Shown here piece after piece: positions 1-7,641 of a stretch of DNA of 12,113 nucleotides; within the stretch, counting starts at the first letter, position 1; every line of letters begins with the position of its first letter. The notes under the pieces were generated by a model. That model saw only the letters and a program-made list of their open reading frames with translations, was not told the DNA's origin and searched no databases. Origin of the DNA: Candidatus Niyogibacteria bacterium CG10_big_fil_rev_8_21_14_0_10_42_19 (GTDB taxonomy: Bacteria > Patescibacteriota > Minisyncoccia > 1-14-0-10-42-19); contig PFCN01000029.1 in assembly GCA_002774705.1 (NCBI GenBank), forward strand, positions 4,990 through 17,102. The letters are read 5' to 3'. The position numbers and the translations under genes were made by a program.

Positions 1-13
1 ATTCAGTAAAAAA

Positions 14-27
14 TTCGTTTTAACGAA
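14..27. repeat. short inverted repeat at window edge
   Basis: TTCGTT and AACGAA flank a TT centre, giving a 14-bp near-palindrome 19 bp beyond the stop of the SurA_N-like gene. It has no T-run on either strand long enough for a convincing terminator. It may be an operator for whatever lies left of the window or a weak end-of-operon hairpin. Only the symmetry is seen. Confidence 0.3.
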
Positions 28-45
28 ACGCGAACAAAATGCTTT

Positions 46-585
46 CTAACGGGATTTATCAACCAATTGACCATTTTCCCACATCCATGGAAGAAAATAA
101 ATTTTAACGCTTACCTCTCGGGATCGTTCATTTATCCATTTGTCAAAATTTATTCCATTTTTTTCCATATCGGTCGCGAGTATATCTTGTTTGGCTTGAG
201 GGAGAAGGATTAGTTTTTTAAAGTCATTTAATTTCAAGCCGTATAATTTTTGTGAGGCCTCCGCGATGGTAGATGATTTGTTAGAGAGGGCGTCCGTAAT
301 AATTTTTTCCGCATGTTCTTCGGACAGGTCTTTTTTTGAGAATTCGGCGTTTATTATTGAGTTCTCGATCATCCCTTCAAGAATATTTTTTTTCGTTATT
401 ATTTCGGCGAGGGCGTCATTTTTGGATACGCTTTTTAATTTTTCAAGAGATCCGACGCGTTGATAGTATTCACTTGCCCATAAATAGCTCTTATCTACCT
501 TTGCTACTACGTACCATCCTTTTGAGTAAATAAATAAAAAAACCAATGCCAACAGTAATATTCCTAATATGATCTTTTTTTTCAT
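46..585 (-). CDS. membrane-anchored SurA_N-like protein, no PPIase domain
   Basis: The 179-residue protein has a short basic N-terminus (MKKK), one hydrophobic segment at about residues 4-20, then a soluble, mostly helical region outside the membrane. The stretch after the membrane anchor (VAKVDKSYLWASEYYQRV, then a helix-rich region) resembles the N-terminal domain of SurA/PrsA-type periplasmic chaperones, where a new strand is followed by helices that hold unfolded clients. No parvulin domain follows, and the protein is about half the length of a full SurA. I chose the ATG at 585 because it overlaps the TGA of the ftsB-like gene as ATGA, which suggests translational coupling; a start 36 nt upstream (621) is also open. 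The family assignment is by pattern only. It could be a lineage-specific envelope protein. Its partner gene suggests a role at or near the division site, which is inference. Confidence 0.6.
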   Translation of the reverse strand: MKKKIILGILLLALVFLFIYSKGWYVVAKVDKSYLWASEYYQRVGSLEKLKSVSKNDALAEIITKKNILEGMIENSIINAEFSKKDLSEEHAEKIITDALSNKSSTIAEASQKLYGLKLNDFKKLILLPQAKQDILATDMEKNGINFDKWINERSREVSVKIYFLPWMWENGQLVDKSR

Positions 586-998
586 TGCTTTATAATATCG
601 GAAAATATTTTTTTTATCCACTCCCCGGCCTTTTTAATTTTTCCCGCAATATTATTTTCGGTTTTTTCATTATTTTCCGCGCGGGGACCGTCAATGAGAA
701 CTATAACTTCCTCCCCGTCTTTCTTTACGTTAAAACGCTCTTTTAAGACCCTTTCTTTGCCGAATTCCCCATCAAAAAGTTCAAGCGCTTCTTTAAGTTC
801 TTGTGACCCGTTTTTTGTTTCCTCAATTTGTTTTTTTATTGCTTCATGTTCGAGCGCGAGATTTCTATATCCGATATACGTTCTTGATGTCTTTATCACA
901 GAGGCGCCTAAAATAATCATCAATAATATTACCACGACCCGCGAATAGACGATCTTCTTTAAAATACCGGACTTTTTTTGAGGTTGAAATTCCCGCAT
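582..998 (-). CDS. FtsB/DivIC-like septum formation protein
   Basis: The 138-residue protein has a basic N-terminus (residues 1-16), one transmembrane segment at about 19-36, a charged coiled-coil region at about 45-75, and the motif KERVLKERFNVKKDGEEVIVLI at about 81-102. That motif matches the end of the FtsB/DivIC domain, where a conserved helix leads into a short strand ending in a hydrophobic VYVI-like run. FtsB and DivIC bridge FtsL and FtsQ/DivIB in the divisome and act at the septum. A further charged tail of about 35 residues is longer than in typical FtsB and is predicted helical. The ATG at 998 lies just downstream of an extended -10 promoter. The stop overlaps the start of the SurA_N-like gene. 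DivIC versus FtsB cannot be told apart here, so no symbol is given. Confidence 0.8.
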   Translation of the reverse strand: MREFQPQKKSGILKKIVYSRVVVILLMIILGASVIKTSRTYIGYRNLALEHEAIKKQIEETKNGSQELKEALELFDGEFGKERVLKERFNVKKDGEEVIVLIDGPRAENNEKTENNIAGKIKKAGEWIKKIFSDIIKQ

Positions 999-1005
999 AT
1001 ATAAT
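978..1005 (+). promoter_or_regulatory. sigma-70-type promoter for the 37-aa gene
   Basis: TTGAGG (978-983), a 16-bp spacer and a perfect TATAAT (1000-1005) face rightward. The predicted start is near 1012, about 10 nt before the ATG at 1022. It lies back to back with, and overlaps, the start region of the leftward ftsB-like gene, so the two promoters probably compete. Confidence 0.6.
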
Positions 1006-1006
1006 T

Positions 1007-1015
1007 ATCATAACA
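1007..1015 (-). promoter_or_regulatory. extended -10 promoter of ftsB-like/surA_N-like pair
   Basis: On the minus strand the bases from 1015 down to 1007 read TGTTATGAT, an extended -10 (TGnTATAAT, one mismatch) without a clear -35. Transcription would begin near 1000-998, at or within 2 nt of the ATG at 998, so the mRNA would be leaderless. No Shine-Dalgarno sequence is visible, in agreement with this. Confidence 0.5.
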
Positions 1016-1021
1016 ATATAC

Positions 1022-1135
1022 ATGCAAACATTAAAACAAAAAAAGAGAAACAGGGTCGTCTGGATCATAGTAAGCGTATTCGCTATCTTGGGTATGCTTT
1101 TATATCTCGTTTTGCCGTTTCTTTCTATTTTTTAG
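1022..1135 (+). CDS. 37-residue single-TM small protein
   Basis: This reading frame of 38 codons including TAG encodes a small membrane protein. An N-terminal basic patch (KQKKRNR, residues 5-11) is followed by about 22 uncharged hydrophobic residues (12-37: VVWIIVSVFAILGMLLYLVLPF and a short end). By the positive-inside rule the N-terminus should stay in the cytoplasm. The gene has its own promoter 5' (TTGAGG, 16 bp, TATAAT) and a hairpin-plus-T-run terminator overlapping its stop codon, which together make chance unlikely. It is convergent with lepA and divergent from the ftsB-like gene. I do not recognise a family. It could be a small envelope or divisome accessory protein; that is inference from location only. 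Confidence 0.65.
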   Translation: MQTLKQKKRNRVVWIIVSVFAILGMLLYLVLPFLSIF

Positions 1136-1152
1136 GCATCTATTGCCTTTTT
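1134..1152 (+). terminator. rho-independent terminator after the 37-aa gene
   Basis: AGGCA, a TCTAT loop and TGCCT form a 5-bp stem followed by TTTTT (1148-1152) on the plus strand. The stem begins inside the TAG stop codon of the small gene and reaches past the lepA stop codon, so two convergent genes end within the same 20 bp. Confidence 0.55.
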
Positions 1153-2939
1153 AGCATTTTTATATAGGTTTCGTGAGGTATCGCAACCGAGCCGAGAGAC
1201 TCAAGGCGTTTTTTGCCCGTTTTTTGCTTTTTCCATAATTTCATTTTGCGCGTTCTGTCTCCTCCGTAAAGATGTCCGGTTACGTTCTTCTTTAGGGCTG
1301 ACACCGTTTCGGAGGCGATTATCTTGCCGTGGGCTTGCGCCTGTATCTTAAACGCAAAGAGCTGGCGCGGGATGATCTTTTTTAATTTTTCAACAATCAT
1401 TCTTGAGTCGCGCTCCAGTCTTCGGGGCGAGACGATCTGCGAGAACGCCGGAACTTTCTCTTCATGTATTAATATATCAAGGCGGGTCAGGTTCGCGTCA
1501 CGATAATCGCGCGGTTTGTAGCTCAGCGAAGCGTAACCGGAACTCGCGCTTTTAAGGTTGTCGTGCAGGTCGCGCATAAGTTCTCGCAGTGGCATCATGA
1601 CCGTTATTTTCATTCTTTCTCCCAGTATCTCGGTATTCTCAATCGATGCTTCGTATTCTTCGATAAGAGTAAATATGTTTCCGGAAAGGCGGGTGGGGGA
1701 TAATATCTCTATTTCGGCCCAGGGTTCTTTTATTTTTTCTATCTCGCCGTCATCTTTAAAATCGCTTGCCGAATGGATTGTTTGCTCTCCTCCGTTTTTA
1801 AGATTCATCCTAAATTTTACGTTAGGAGAAGTTGTAACTATATCAAGATCAAATTCCCGCTTTATTCTCTCTATTATTATTTCCATGTGGAGAAGGCCCA
1901 AAAATCCGCAGGCGAAACCCCGTCCTAAGGCGCCGCTTGATTCTTCTTCAACCGACAAGGATCCGTCAACCAGTTTGAGTTTTAAGAGGGCTTTTTTTAG
2001 CGCGTCAAAATCGTCTTGTGAGGCCGGGTACAAACTCGCCCAAACCATTGGAGCTATATCGGTGTAGCCCGGAAGCGCCGGTTGGGGGTTTAATTTTGAG
2101 GTCAGCGTATCTCCGACCTTCACCGTTTCCGGCTTTTTTATGTTCGTCGTTATATATCCTATCTCTCCCGCGGAAAGATTCTCTTTAGGGATTCTTTTGG
2201 GACTGAATGTTCCTATTTCTCCCGCTTCAAAGAGCTCGTTTGCTTTTAAAAGTTTAAGGGGGTCATTTTTTTTGATGTTTCCTTTCATTACTCTGATATA
2301 AGCAATCACTCCGGTGTGAGAGGAATATTCAAAATCAAATATAAGGGCTTGCGGTTCATCGTTTATGTTTGACGCGCCCGGCGGGGGGATTTTATCAATT
2401 ATTTCCAAAAGGAGTTTTTCTACTCCGACCCCGGTCTTACCCGATATCTCAATTATTTCTTTTTCATCAAATCCCAAAAGAGTGCGGAGCTCCTCGCGGG
2501 ATTCTTTTATCTGCGCGTGGGGTAAGTCAATCTTGTTTATGACCGGTATTATTTTTAGATTTTGTTTACGCGCAAGGTCCATGTTTGAAAGAGTTTGCGC
2601 TTGTATTCCTTGGGAGGCGTCAACCAGCAATACCGCCCCTTCAACCGCGGCAAGCGATCGGGATACTTCGTATGAAAAATCTATGTGTCCCGGAGTATCG
2701 ATTAAATTCAAGATATACTCGCGTCTCGCGGTTTTATAGATCATTCTGACCGGCTGCATTTTTATAGTGATGCCTCTCTCCCGCTCAAGGTCCATTGAAT
2801 CGAGGTATTGTTCCCGCATTTTCCTTTTTTCAACCGTATTTGTAATTTCAAGAAGACGGTCCGCGAGCGTGGATTTTCCATGGTCAATATGGCTTATTAT
2901 ACAGAAATTTCTTATATGATTAATAGGTTTTGTTTCCAT
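1140..2939 (-). CDS. lepA: elongation factor 4 (LepA), ribosomal back-translocase GTPase
   Basis: LepA is a ribosome-binding GTPase that acts on stalled or mis-translocated ribosomes and in ribosome biogenesis. All G motifs are present (numbering from the ATG): HIDHGKST at 17-24, RGIT at 55-58, DTPGH at 81-85, NKID at 135-138 and SGK at 166-168. The EF-G-like domains II, III and V follow, and the LepA-specific C-terminal domain is recognisable near the end by YGGDRTRKMKLWKKQKTGKKR. From the ATG at 2939 the protein has 599 residues, the length of E. coli LepA. A TTG nine bases upstream is in frame, but it lies inside the -10 box and would not be in the transcript. It sits 21 bp after murJ and is convergent with the 37-aa gene. 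The family assignment is firm. Confidence 0.97.
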   Translation of the reverse strand: METKPINHIRNFCIISHIDHGKSTLADRLLEITNTVEKRKMREQYLDSMDLERERGITIKMQPVRMIYKTARREYILNLIDTPGHIDFSYEVSRSLAAVEGAVLLVDASQGIQAQTLSNMDLARKQNLKIIPVINKIDLPHAQIKESREELRTLLGFDEKEIIEISGKTGVGVEKLLLEIIDKIPPPGASNINDEPQALIFDFEYSSHTGVIAYIRVMKGNIKKNDPLKLLKANELFEAGEIGTFSPKRIPKENLSAGEIGYITTNIKKPETVKVGDTLTSKLNPQPALPGYTDIAPMVWASLYPASQDDFDALKKALLKLKLVDGSLSVEEESSGALGRGFACGFLGLLHMEIIIERIKREFDLDIVTTSPNVKFRMNLKNGGEQTIHSASDFKDDGEIEKIKEPWAEIEILSPTRLSGNIFTLIEEYEASIENTEILGERMKITVMMPLRELMRDLHDNLKSASSGYASLSYKPRDYRDANLTRLDILIHEEKVPAFSQIVSPRRLERDSRMIVEKLKKIIPRQLFAFKIQAQAHGKIIASETVSALKKNVTGHLYGGDRTRKMKLWKKQKTGKKRLESLGSVAIPHETYIKMLKRQ

Positions 2940-2947
2940 GCCGAACA

Positions 2948-2956
2948 ATTATAACA
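2948..2956 (-). promoter_or_regulatory. extended -10 promoter of lepA
   Basis: On the minus strand the bases from 2956 down to 2948 read TGTTATAAT, a perfect extended -10 (TGnTATAAT). It fills the short gap between the murJ stop (2961) and the lepA start. Transcription would start near 2941, two bases before the ATG, so lepA can be made from a nearly leaderless mRNA separate from any read-through out of murJ. Confidence 0.6.
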
Positions 2957-2960
2957 AACA

Positions 2961-4649
2961 TTAGAGATCCGTTCCAACAGGGGGCTCTGTCGCGACAACC
3001 GGAGTTTTCCAAAATTGCCTCAAAAGCGCGCTTTTAACTTCGTAAATTTCTTTATTTTTTAACAGGAGTAATAATACTCCTCCCGCGCCTAGTCCGGCGA
3101 GCGCCGATATGAGGCCTTGGGCGGATATTCCGACAAAAGTATTTATATCAAAAATATTATCCAAAATTCTTAGAGCGAAATATGAGATTACGCCCGTCAC
3201 CACTGACGCAAATATTATCTGCAAGATAGAATCGCGAAAGGCGCCGTTCTTAATCGTTCCCCATATTTTGTGAAAAATAAAAGCAAGAAGGGCGAGGTTG
3301 AGCAAAGAGCCCAAAGAGAAAGACGTGGTCAGGAGCAGTATCTTGGTGGTTTTCACGTCCGTGACTCTTAAAATATTCTCAAACCATATTTTGAAACCCT
3401 CCGACGCGTCAAAAATAGACAGCAATAAAAATGAACTTGAAATTATAAAAATTGTCCCGAGGGCGTTTATAATAACCGGAGCGACCGTTTTCCCCGCTGC
3501 GTAAAACGATCTTGAATAAAGAAGTATGAGACTTTGGGCAAAAAGGGAGGCGGAAAAAATAGCGAGTGCCGCCGCGGTAAGGCGAGTGTCTGCCCAGCCG
3601 AAATTTCCGGAACCGAGTATGACGCGTACGATTTGGGCGCGTAAAACTATCATAAGAGCTGTTGCCGGAAGCGCCCAAAAAAGGATATGTCGGAGCGCTC
3701 CATATATATATGTAATGAATTCGTTATTATGTTCTTTACCGTTCGCTCGCGCGAGGAATGGGAAAGCAGCCACGCTATAAGAGACGCCTATGACCGACAA
3801 AGGTACGCCTTGGAGGTTGTAGGCCAGATTAAATATGGCGATGCTCCCGGCACCGAGGGTGGAGGCTATAGCCGTTATTGCGATAAAAGTAAGTTGGTTG
3901 AGCGATAAGCCTAATGTGCGAGGTGCTGAAAGCCTGACCGTCTCTTTGATCGCGGGCGTTATTTTTAAAGAAAAATAAGGACGAAAACCTAGCGAGAAAA
4001 GGCTGGGCAATTGAACCGAAAAATGAAGAAAAGCCCCAATAACGGCTCCGATCGCCAAACCGGGCGTTCCCATTTTCGGATATAAAAAAAGTATTCCGAA
4101 AATAATCCCTAAATTATAAAGCAGGGGACTGAGCGCGTATATCAAGAATCGGCGGTAGGCCTGTATCACGCTTGAGACGATATTCGAAATTCCCAGGAAC
4201 AGAACCTGCAAAATAAGTATTCTTGTAAGCACGACCAGTTGTTGCTGGTTTTCCGGGCTGAACCCCGGGCTGATTATCTTGGTGAGCGAGGGCATCAAAA
4301 AAAACAAAATAATACTTGCCGCCGCCATTAATACCAAAAACCAGCTCGCGATATTTCCGATGAATATCCGCGAATCTTCCTGGCCTTTTTTTTCTTCTCT
4401 GAACAAGATCGGTATCAAAGCGGTCGAGGCCGCGAGAAATAAGAATATCGTAAATAAAAGATCGGGCAGACGGAAAGACGCGTAATAAATATCCAAAGTT
4501 TCTCCCGCGCCGAAAGCGGACGCCAAAAGCCGGTCTCGCAATAAAGCGAGAATTTTTGTCAGAAGGGTCGCGGAACCCAAAAGAAAGGCGGCCTGGTGGA
4601 CGCCCGTGGATTCACGTTGAAAAAATTGTGAAATTCGACCTAGTGTCAC
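2961..4649 (-). CDS. murJ: lipid II flippase MurJ (MviN family)
   Basis: MurJ moves lipid-linked peptidoglycan precursor across the cytoplasmic membrane. The 562-residue protein has about 14 hydrophobic segments and the family's N-terminal signature: a LLRDRLLASAFGAGETLD stretch (residues 36-53) followed by YYASFRLPDLL. A run of alternating hydrophobic helices and short loops continues to about residue 540, and the last 20 residues are polar. The length fits the family (about 510-560). The start is GTG at 4649, with no Shine-Dalgarno; an ATG is not available nearby in frame. A possible -10 (TAAAAT, minus strand 4671-4666) lies 16 bp upstream. Where many bacterial MurJ proteins have RRIF after the PNLL/PDLL motif, this one has FTIF (residues 66-69). 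It follows the TPR/ligase-like gene by 41 bp, an envelope-assembly pairing. Confidence 0.93.
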   Translation of the reverse strand: MTLGRISQFFQRESTGVHQAAFLLGSATLLTKILALLRDRLLASAFGAGETLDIYYASFRLPDLLFTIFLFLAASTALIPILFREEKKGQEDSRIFIGNIASWFLVLMAAASIILFFLMPSLTKIISPGFSPENQQQLVVLTRILILQVLFLGISNIVSSVIQAYRRFLIYALSPLLYNLGIIFGILFLYPKMGTPGLAIGAVIGAFLHFSVQLPSLFSLGFRPYFSLKITPAIKETVRLSAPRTLGLSLNQLTFIAITAIASTLGAGSIAIFNLAYNLQGVPLSVIGVSYSVAAFPFLARANGKEHNNEFITYIYGALRHILFWALPATALMIVLRAQIVRVILGSGNFGWADTRLTAAALAIFSASLFAQSLILLYSRSFYAAGKTVAPVIINALGTIFIISSSFLLLSIFDASEGFKIWFENILRVTDVKTTKILLLTTSFSLGSLLNLALLAFIFHKIWGTIKNGAFRDSILQIIFASVVTGVISYFALRILDNIFDINTFVGISAQGLISALAGLGAGGVLLLLLKNKEIYEVKSALLRQFWKTPVVATEPPVGTDL

Positions 4650-4690
4650 TTTGTGATCTTTATGTATTTTAAAATTATGCTTCAGCGATC

Positions 4691-7063
4691 TTAATTTTCC
4701 GGCGTGTCAAGCGGAGGAGTGTCCCTTTCTTCAGGGGCCGGTCCGGGCGGGGAGATGGCGTCTAGAGCTGCTTTTCCTTCTTCAAGGTTGGAAATTATCG
4801 TTTTTACTTCCTGATTGTCGGGATTTAACGCTTCGATCTTTTGGAATTGCGCCAAAGCTTTTTCCTTTTCACCCTGTTGGTCGTAGATCAGTCCGAGGAA
4901 GTATCTGGCGTTTGAATAATTATCATTCAATTCGATTGCTCTTTCAAATACCACCCTGGAATTGTCTACTTGTCCTGCCTGGTAGTAAAGAAGTCCGAGT
5001 TGGAAAAGTATTCCGACGTCATTCTGGCTCAAAAAGAACGCATTTTCGGTTTCTTTGATTGCCTCATTAAGATTGCCTTCGCGGGCTTTAAGCTGGGCTA
5101 AAAGAAATCTGGAGAAAGCGTTGTCGCTTTTTAGTTCGTTGGCTTTTGTGAGCAGGTCTGTCGCTGGTCCGTTGTTCCCGGATTGCATCTCGACTTGGGC
5201 CTTTGAGATCAACGGCTCGGGATTTTTGGGGTCGCGCGTAATCGCGTTATCGTAGGCGCTTTTGGAGAGCTCTCCGGCTCCCGTGATATTGAACGGTATC
5301 ACCGCTTCGTATATACGCGCAAGGGTCATCCAGTTGCGAGAATCAGCGCTATTTATTTTTATCGCTTCCTGCGCGTATTGGATTGCCGAGTTTAAAGTAA
5401 CCTGGAACTGCCCCCGCACCTCATCCGCCGAAAGACCGGGTTGTTGTAATATTTGTGAAAGCTTGGCCACATCTATATCGGATAATGATCTTAAATAACG
5501 GTCATTTTTATCGAGACTTACAGCTGATTCAGCCGCAAGTTTCGCGCCATTTATGTCTCCTTCGTTAAATAAGCGGACGCTTTTGCCGTACGCTATGGCT
5601 CCAGCGTAATTTTGTCCCAAAAGATAAAGTCCGCTTATACTTGCTAGAAAAAGCGACAAAATAACCATGGAGGAGACGAATCCTATGCCGGAGCTTCCAA
5701 AAAGGGAGAAGTCAAATTCTTTTACGACCCCATGCGCCGCCATTTGGCTGACGAATAAGCCGATAAAAACAAACATTAGGAGGACAAGAAGAAAACCGGG
5801 AGTAAAAAGGAAGGCCGCCGTGAGGAGATAAAGCGTTCCCAAAAAGCTAAGCATCAAAAGCATGTTGTGCCCCTTTTTCTCGTCCGAATGCGTGATTGCT
5901 CTAAAACCACTCAACAAGAGCGACCCGATCAAAAGAAGGATGACTATTCCTCCGGCGAGCCCTAAAGTAGCCAAAAGCGTTGGCAGGTATCCGGATCCCG
6001 AATTAAATCTAACCGCCCAGAACGGAGTATTGTTCACCGCGACCGGCTTGTAAAGCGCCCAGTCGTATGAGAATGTATTTGGTCCGGAACCGAGGAACAG
6101 GTCTTTCTCAAGGGTGGACGCGGTTACGTTCCAGCTGGATTCTAATGACGGCCTAACGTCTATTGATCCGACTCCGAACACCGAACTTATGCTTTGCCCT
6201 AAAACAGGCGTGATTATGAAAAGCAGGGATATCAAGAGGAAAGCCACCGGCGCAAGCCCTATGTCTTTGATGCTTTTGCCGTATGAGAAAAGATAAACCA
6301 AGAGTATCGCGCTGAATGCCGTCACTATCCACCAGGCGATATTAAAATTAACCACAACAAGCCAGAAAATGGATGCCAAAGTTATCAGATAATAAAAGAT
6401 CTTGTATTTATTTTTTATTATCAATTCGGCCATAAAGAGAGAAAGTATTCCGATGAGGCCCCAGTAAAGTCCGAAAGAATTAAACGAGCCGATAAAGTTA
6501 GAGGATAACACGGGAAAATAAGTTTTGCCGAAAAGGGATATTCCAAGGAAAGAATGCAAGAATTGGAATAAAAAGACGGCTATTGAAGAAGCAAATAAAA
6601 TCAAAAACAAAAGAAGCATGTTATTTTCTTTCCTAAAGAGCGAGGAGGCGAGAAAAGCGGTGAGCGCGAACATAACGAAAGCGATCACGGTGCCGTCTTC
6701 CTGCCCGATACCGCCGAAAGAAGCGTGCCCGCTTATGGAAAAAAGACCCGAAACAAAAGCTACTATGGCCAAGAGCACGACCAGGCCCAATATGTGGGCT
6801 TTAGGTATGCGGACTTTTCCTTCCTGTACCCGTCCTAGGAGCCAGAAAATAAAGGAAACAAGAACTAAGAAGTAGCTAATATATGCTTTATTTATTTCGA
6901 CTGGAGCAATAGTCACCGGAAGAAATAGAACAGGCGCTAAGCCCACAAAAATATAAAAAACCCATTTCGAAAGGTTGTCCCACGACCACTTGGAAGAACT
7001 TTCCGGTTCATGGTGTTCAATTTTTTCTTCGACTTTAAAATATTCTGAGAATGTATCGTTCAT
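4691..7063 (-). CDS. O-antigen ligase/polymerase-like membrane protein with C-terminal TPR repeats
   Basis: The 790-residue protein has two halves. Residues 1-30 are cytoplasmic, then about 13 membrane segments run from 33 to 483. The large extracytoplasmic loop between segments 9 and 10 (about 290-358) carries LGSGPNTFSYDW and later VRFNSGSGYL, which resembles the Wzy_C/O-antigen ligase motif (GxGxGxF, then H/R-x-N before a helix). The second half (about 485-765) is a string of tetratricopeptide repeats, clearest at 683-716 (LFQLGLLYYQAGQ, then VVFERAIELN) and 717-750. The tail is proline- and acid-rich. Such proteins in other bacteria join or ligate glycan chains on a lipid carrier; here the substrate is unknown. 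The TPR part would lie outside the membrane or in the cytoplasm depending on segment count. The ATG at 7063 has no Shine-Dalgarno. murJ follows at once. Confidence 0.8.
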   Translation of the reverse strand: MNDTFSEYFKVEEKIEHHEPESSSKWSWDNLSKWVFYIFVGLAPVLFLPVTIAPVEINKAYISYFLVLVSFIFWLLGRVQEGKVRIPKAHILGLVVLLAIVAFVSGLFSISGHASFGGIGQEDGTVIAFVMFALTAFLASSLFRKENNMLLLFLILFASSIAVFLFQFLHSFLGISLFGKTYFPVLSSNFIGSFNSFGLYWGLIGILSLFMAELIIKNKYKIFYYLITLASIFWLVVVNFNIAWWIVTAFSAILLVYLFSYGKSIKDIGLAPVAFLLISLLFIITPVLGQSISSVFGVGSIDVRPSLESSWNVTASTLEKDLFLGSGPNTFSYDWALYKPVAVNNTPFWAVRFNSGSGYLPTLLATLGLAGGIVILLLIGSLLLSGFRAITHSDEKKGHNMLLMLSFLGTLYLLTAAFLFTPGFLLVLLMFVFIGLFVSQMAAHGVVKEFDFSLFGSSGIGFVSSMVILSLFLASISGLYLLGQNYAGAIAYGKSVRLFNEGDINGAKLAAESAVSLDKNDRYLRSLSDIDVAKLSQILQQPGLSADEVRGQFQVTLNSAIQYAQEAIKINSADSRNWMTLARIYEAVIPFNITGAGELSKSAYDNAITRDPKNPEPLISKAQVEMQSGNNGPATDLLTKANELKSDNAFSRFLLAQLKAREGNLNEAIKETENAFFLSQNDVGILFQLGLLYYQAGQVDNSRVVFERAIELNDNYSNARYFLGLIYDQQGEKEKALAQFQKIEALNPDNQEVKTIISNLEEGKAALDAISPPGPAPEERDTPPLDTPEN

Positions 7064-7228
7064 AATTATTAATTATTATTATTTAGTAAATAATCGCCTT
7101 TTAAAAATTTGGCTTAAATTTTTATAATGATTATAATTTTTATTATAAATAATGTATTGTAATAAGCAAAGCCATAACCATATCTATTGTGTAAAAGATA
7201 AGTTATAATATTCTTGTTTTAATAAAAT
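7064..7228. promoter_or_regulatory. AT-rich divergent intergenic spacer
   Basis: The 165 bp between two divergent genes are strongly AT-rich, with several TATAAT-like boxes on both strands. The clearest rightward box is TATAAT at 7204-7209, about 20 bp before the ATG of the HTH gene, without a good -35. For the leftward gene no single -10 stands out among AT repeats at 7064-7090. I see no gene here. Confidence 0.5.
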
Positions 7229-7444
7229 ATGATCCGCCAATATCTAAAAATCAAAGATGCCGCAGAATACGTGGGAGTTACCCCCCTGACGCTTAGAAAT
7301 TGGGACCGTAAGGGGAAACTTGTCGCTTATCGTCATCCGGCCAATAATTACCGCTTATATCTTTTGGGGGATCTTGAAAAATTCATAAAAAGAATAGAGG
7401 GCGTAAAACCGCGCAAATTGGATGTAATAATGCTTGAAGATTAG
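7229..7444 (+). CDS. MerR/excisionase-type helix-turn-helix protein
   Basis: The 71-residue protein is almost all one DNA-binding domain. Residues 6-26 (LKIKDAAEYVGVTPLTLRNW, then D) form the two helices of a MerR-type helix-turn-helix, residues 27-45 (KGKLVAYRHPANNYRLY) form the wing, and GDLEKFIKRI (47-56) is a third helix. It resembles the N-terminal DNA-binding domain of IS607-family resolvases and small excisionase-like regulators. No catalytic or effector-binding domain follows, and there is no recombinase gene beside it, so a stand-alone regulator is likelier than a mobile element part. It stands alone between the strand switch and rnpB. Its target is unknown; the inverted repeat at 8595-8619 is one candidate. 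Confidence 0.75.
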   Translation: MIRQYLKIKDAAEYVGVTPLTLRNWDRKGKLVAYRHPANNYRLYLLGDLEKFIKRIEGVKPRKLDVIMLED

Positions 7445-7578
7445 AATTTGATACTTATATATAGTATTGTATTTAGTATTTTGTATCCGGTATTTAGAGA
7501 CAGCGGATATTTTTTTGGCCTAAAAAACTAAATTTTGGTGTTTAATATTGAATATTTGATATTAGTCGCCAAATGCCA
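7445..7578. repeat. AT-rich low-complexity spacer
   Basis: The gap before the rnpB promoter holds degenerate tandem copies of a GTATTTAGTATT-like unit (about 7464-7496) and a second AT-rich stretch with ATATTGAATATTTGATATT (7545-7563). A short T7-GGCC-TA6 symmetric element lies at 7510-7528. No gene and no convincing terminator for the HTH gene is seen. Confidence 0.4.
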
Positions 7579-7607
7579 TTGACTTTTCGTATTTTTTTAG
7601 GTATTAT
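7579..7607 (+). promoter_or_regulatory. rnpB promoter
   Basis: TTGACT (7579-7584), 17 bp and TATTAT (7602-7607) form a near-consensus promoter. The predicted start, about 7613-7615, coincides with the first base of helix P1 of the RNase P RNA, which fixes the 5' end of the gene. Confidence 0.75.
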
Positions 7608-7641
7608 AAATGTAGATGACATCTGTTGAATAGTCGCTCGG

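Noticed and set aside
2940..2948. TTG start for lepA three codons upstream
   Set aside because: It lies inside the -10 box, and the ATG at 2939 gives the standard 599-residue length.
7229..7444. Part of an IS607-type element
   Set aside because: Only the DNA-binding domain is present. There is no serine recombinase domain, no TnpB gene and no element ends.
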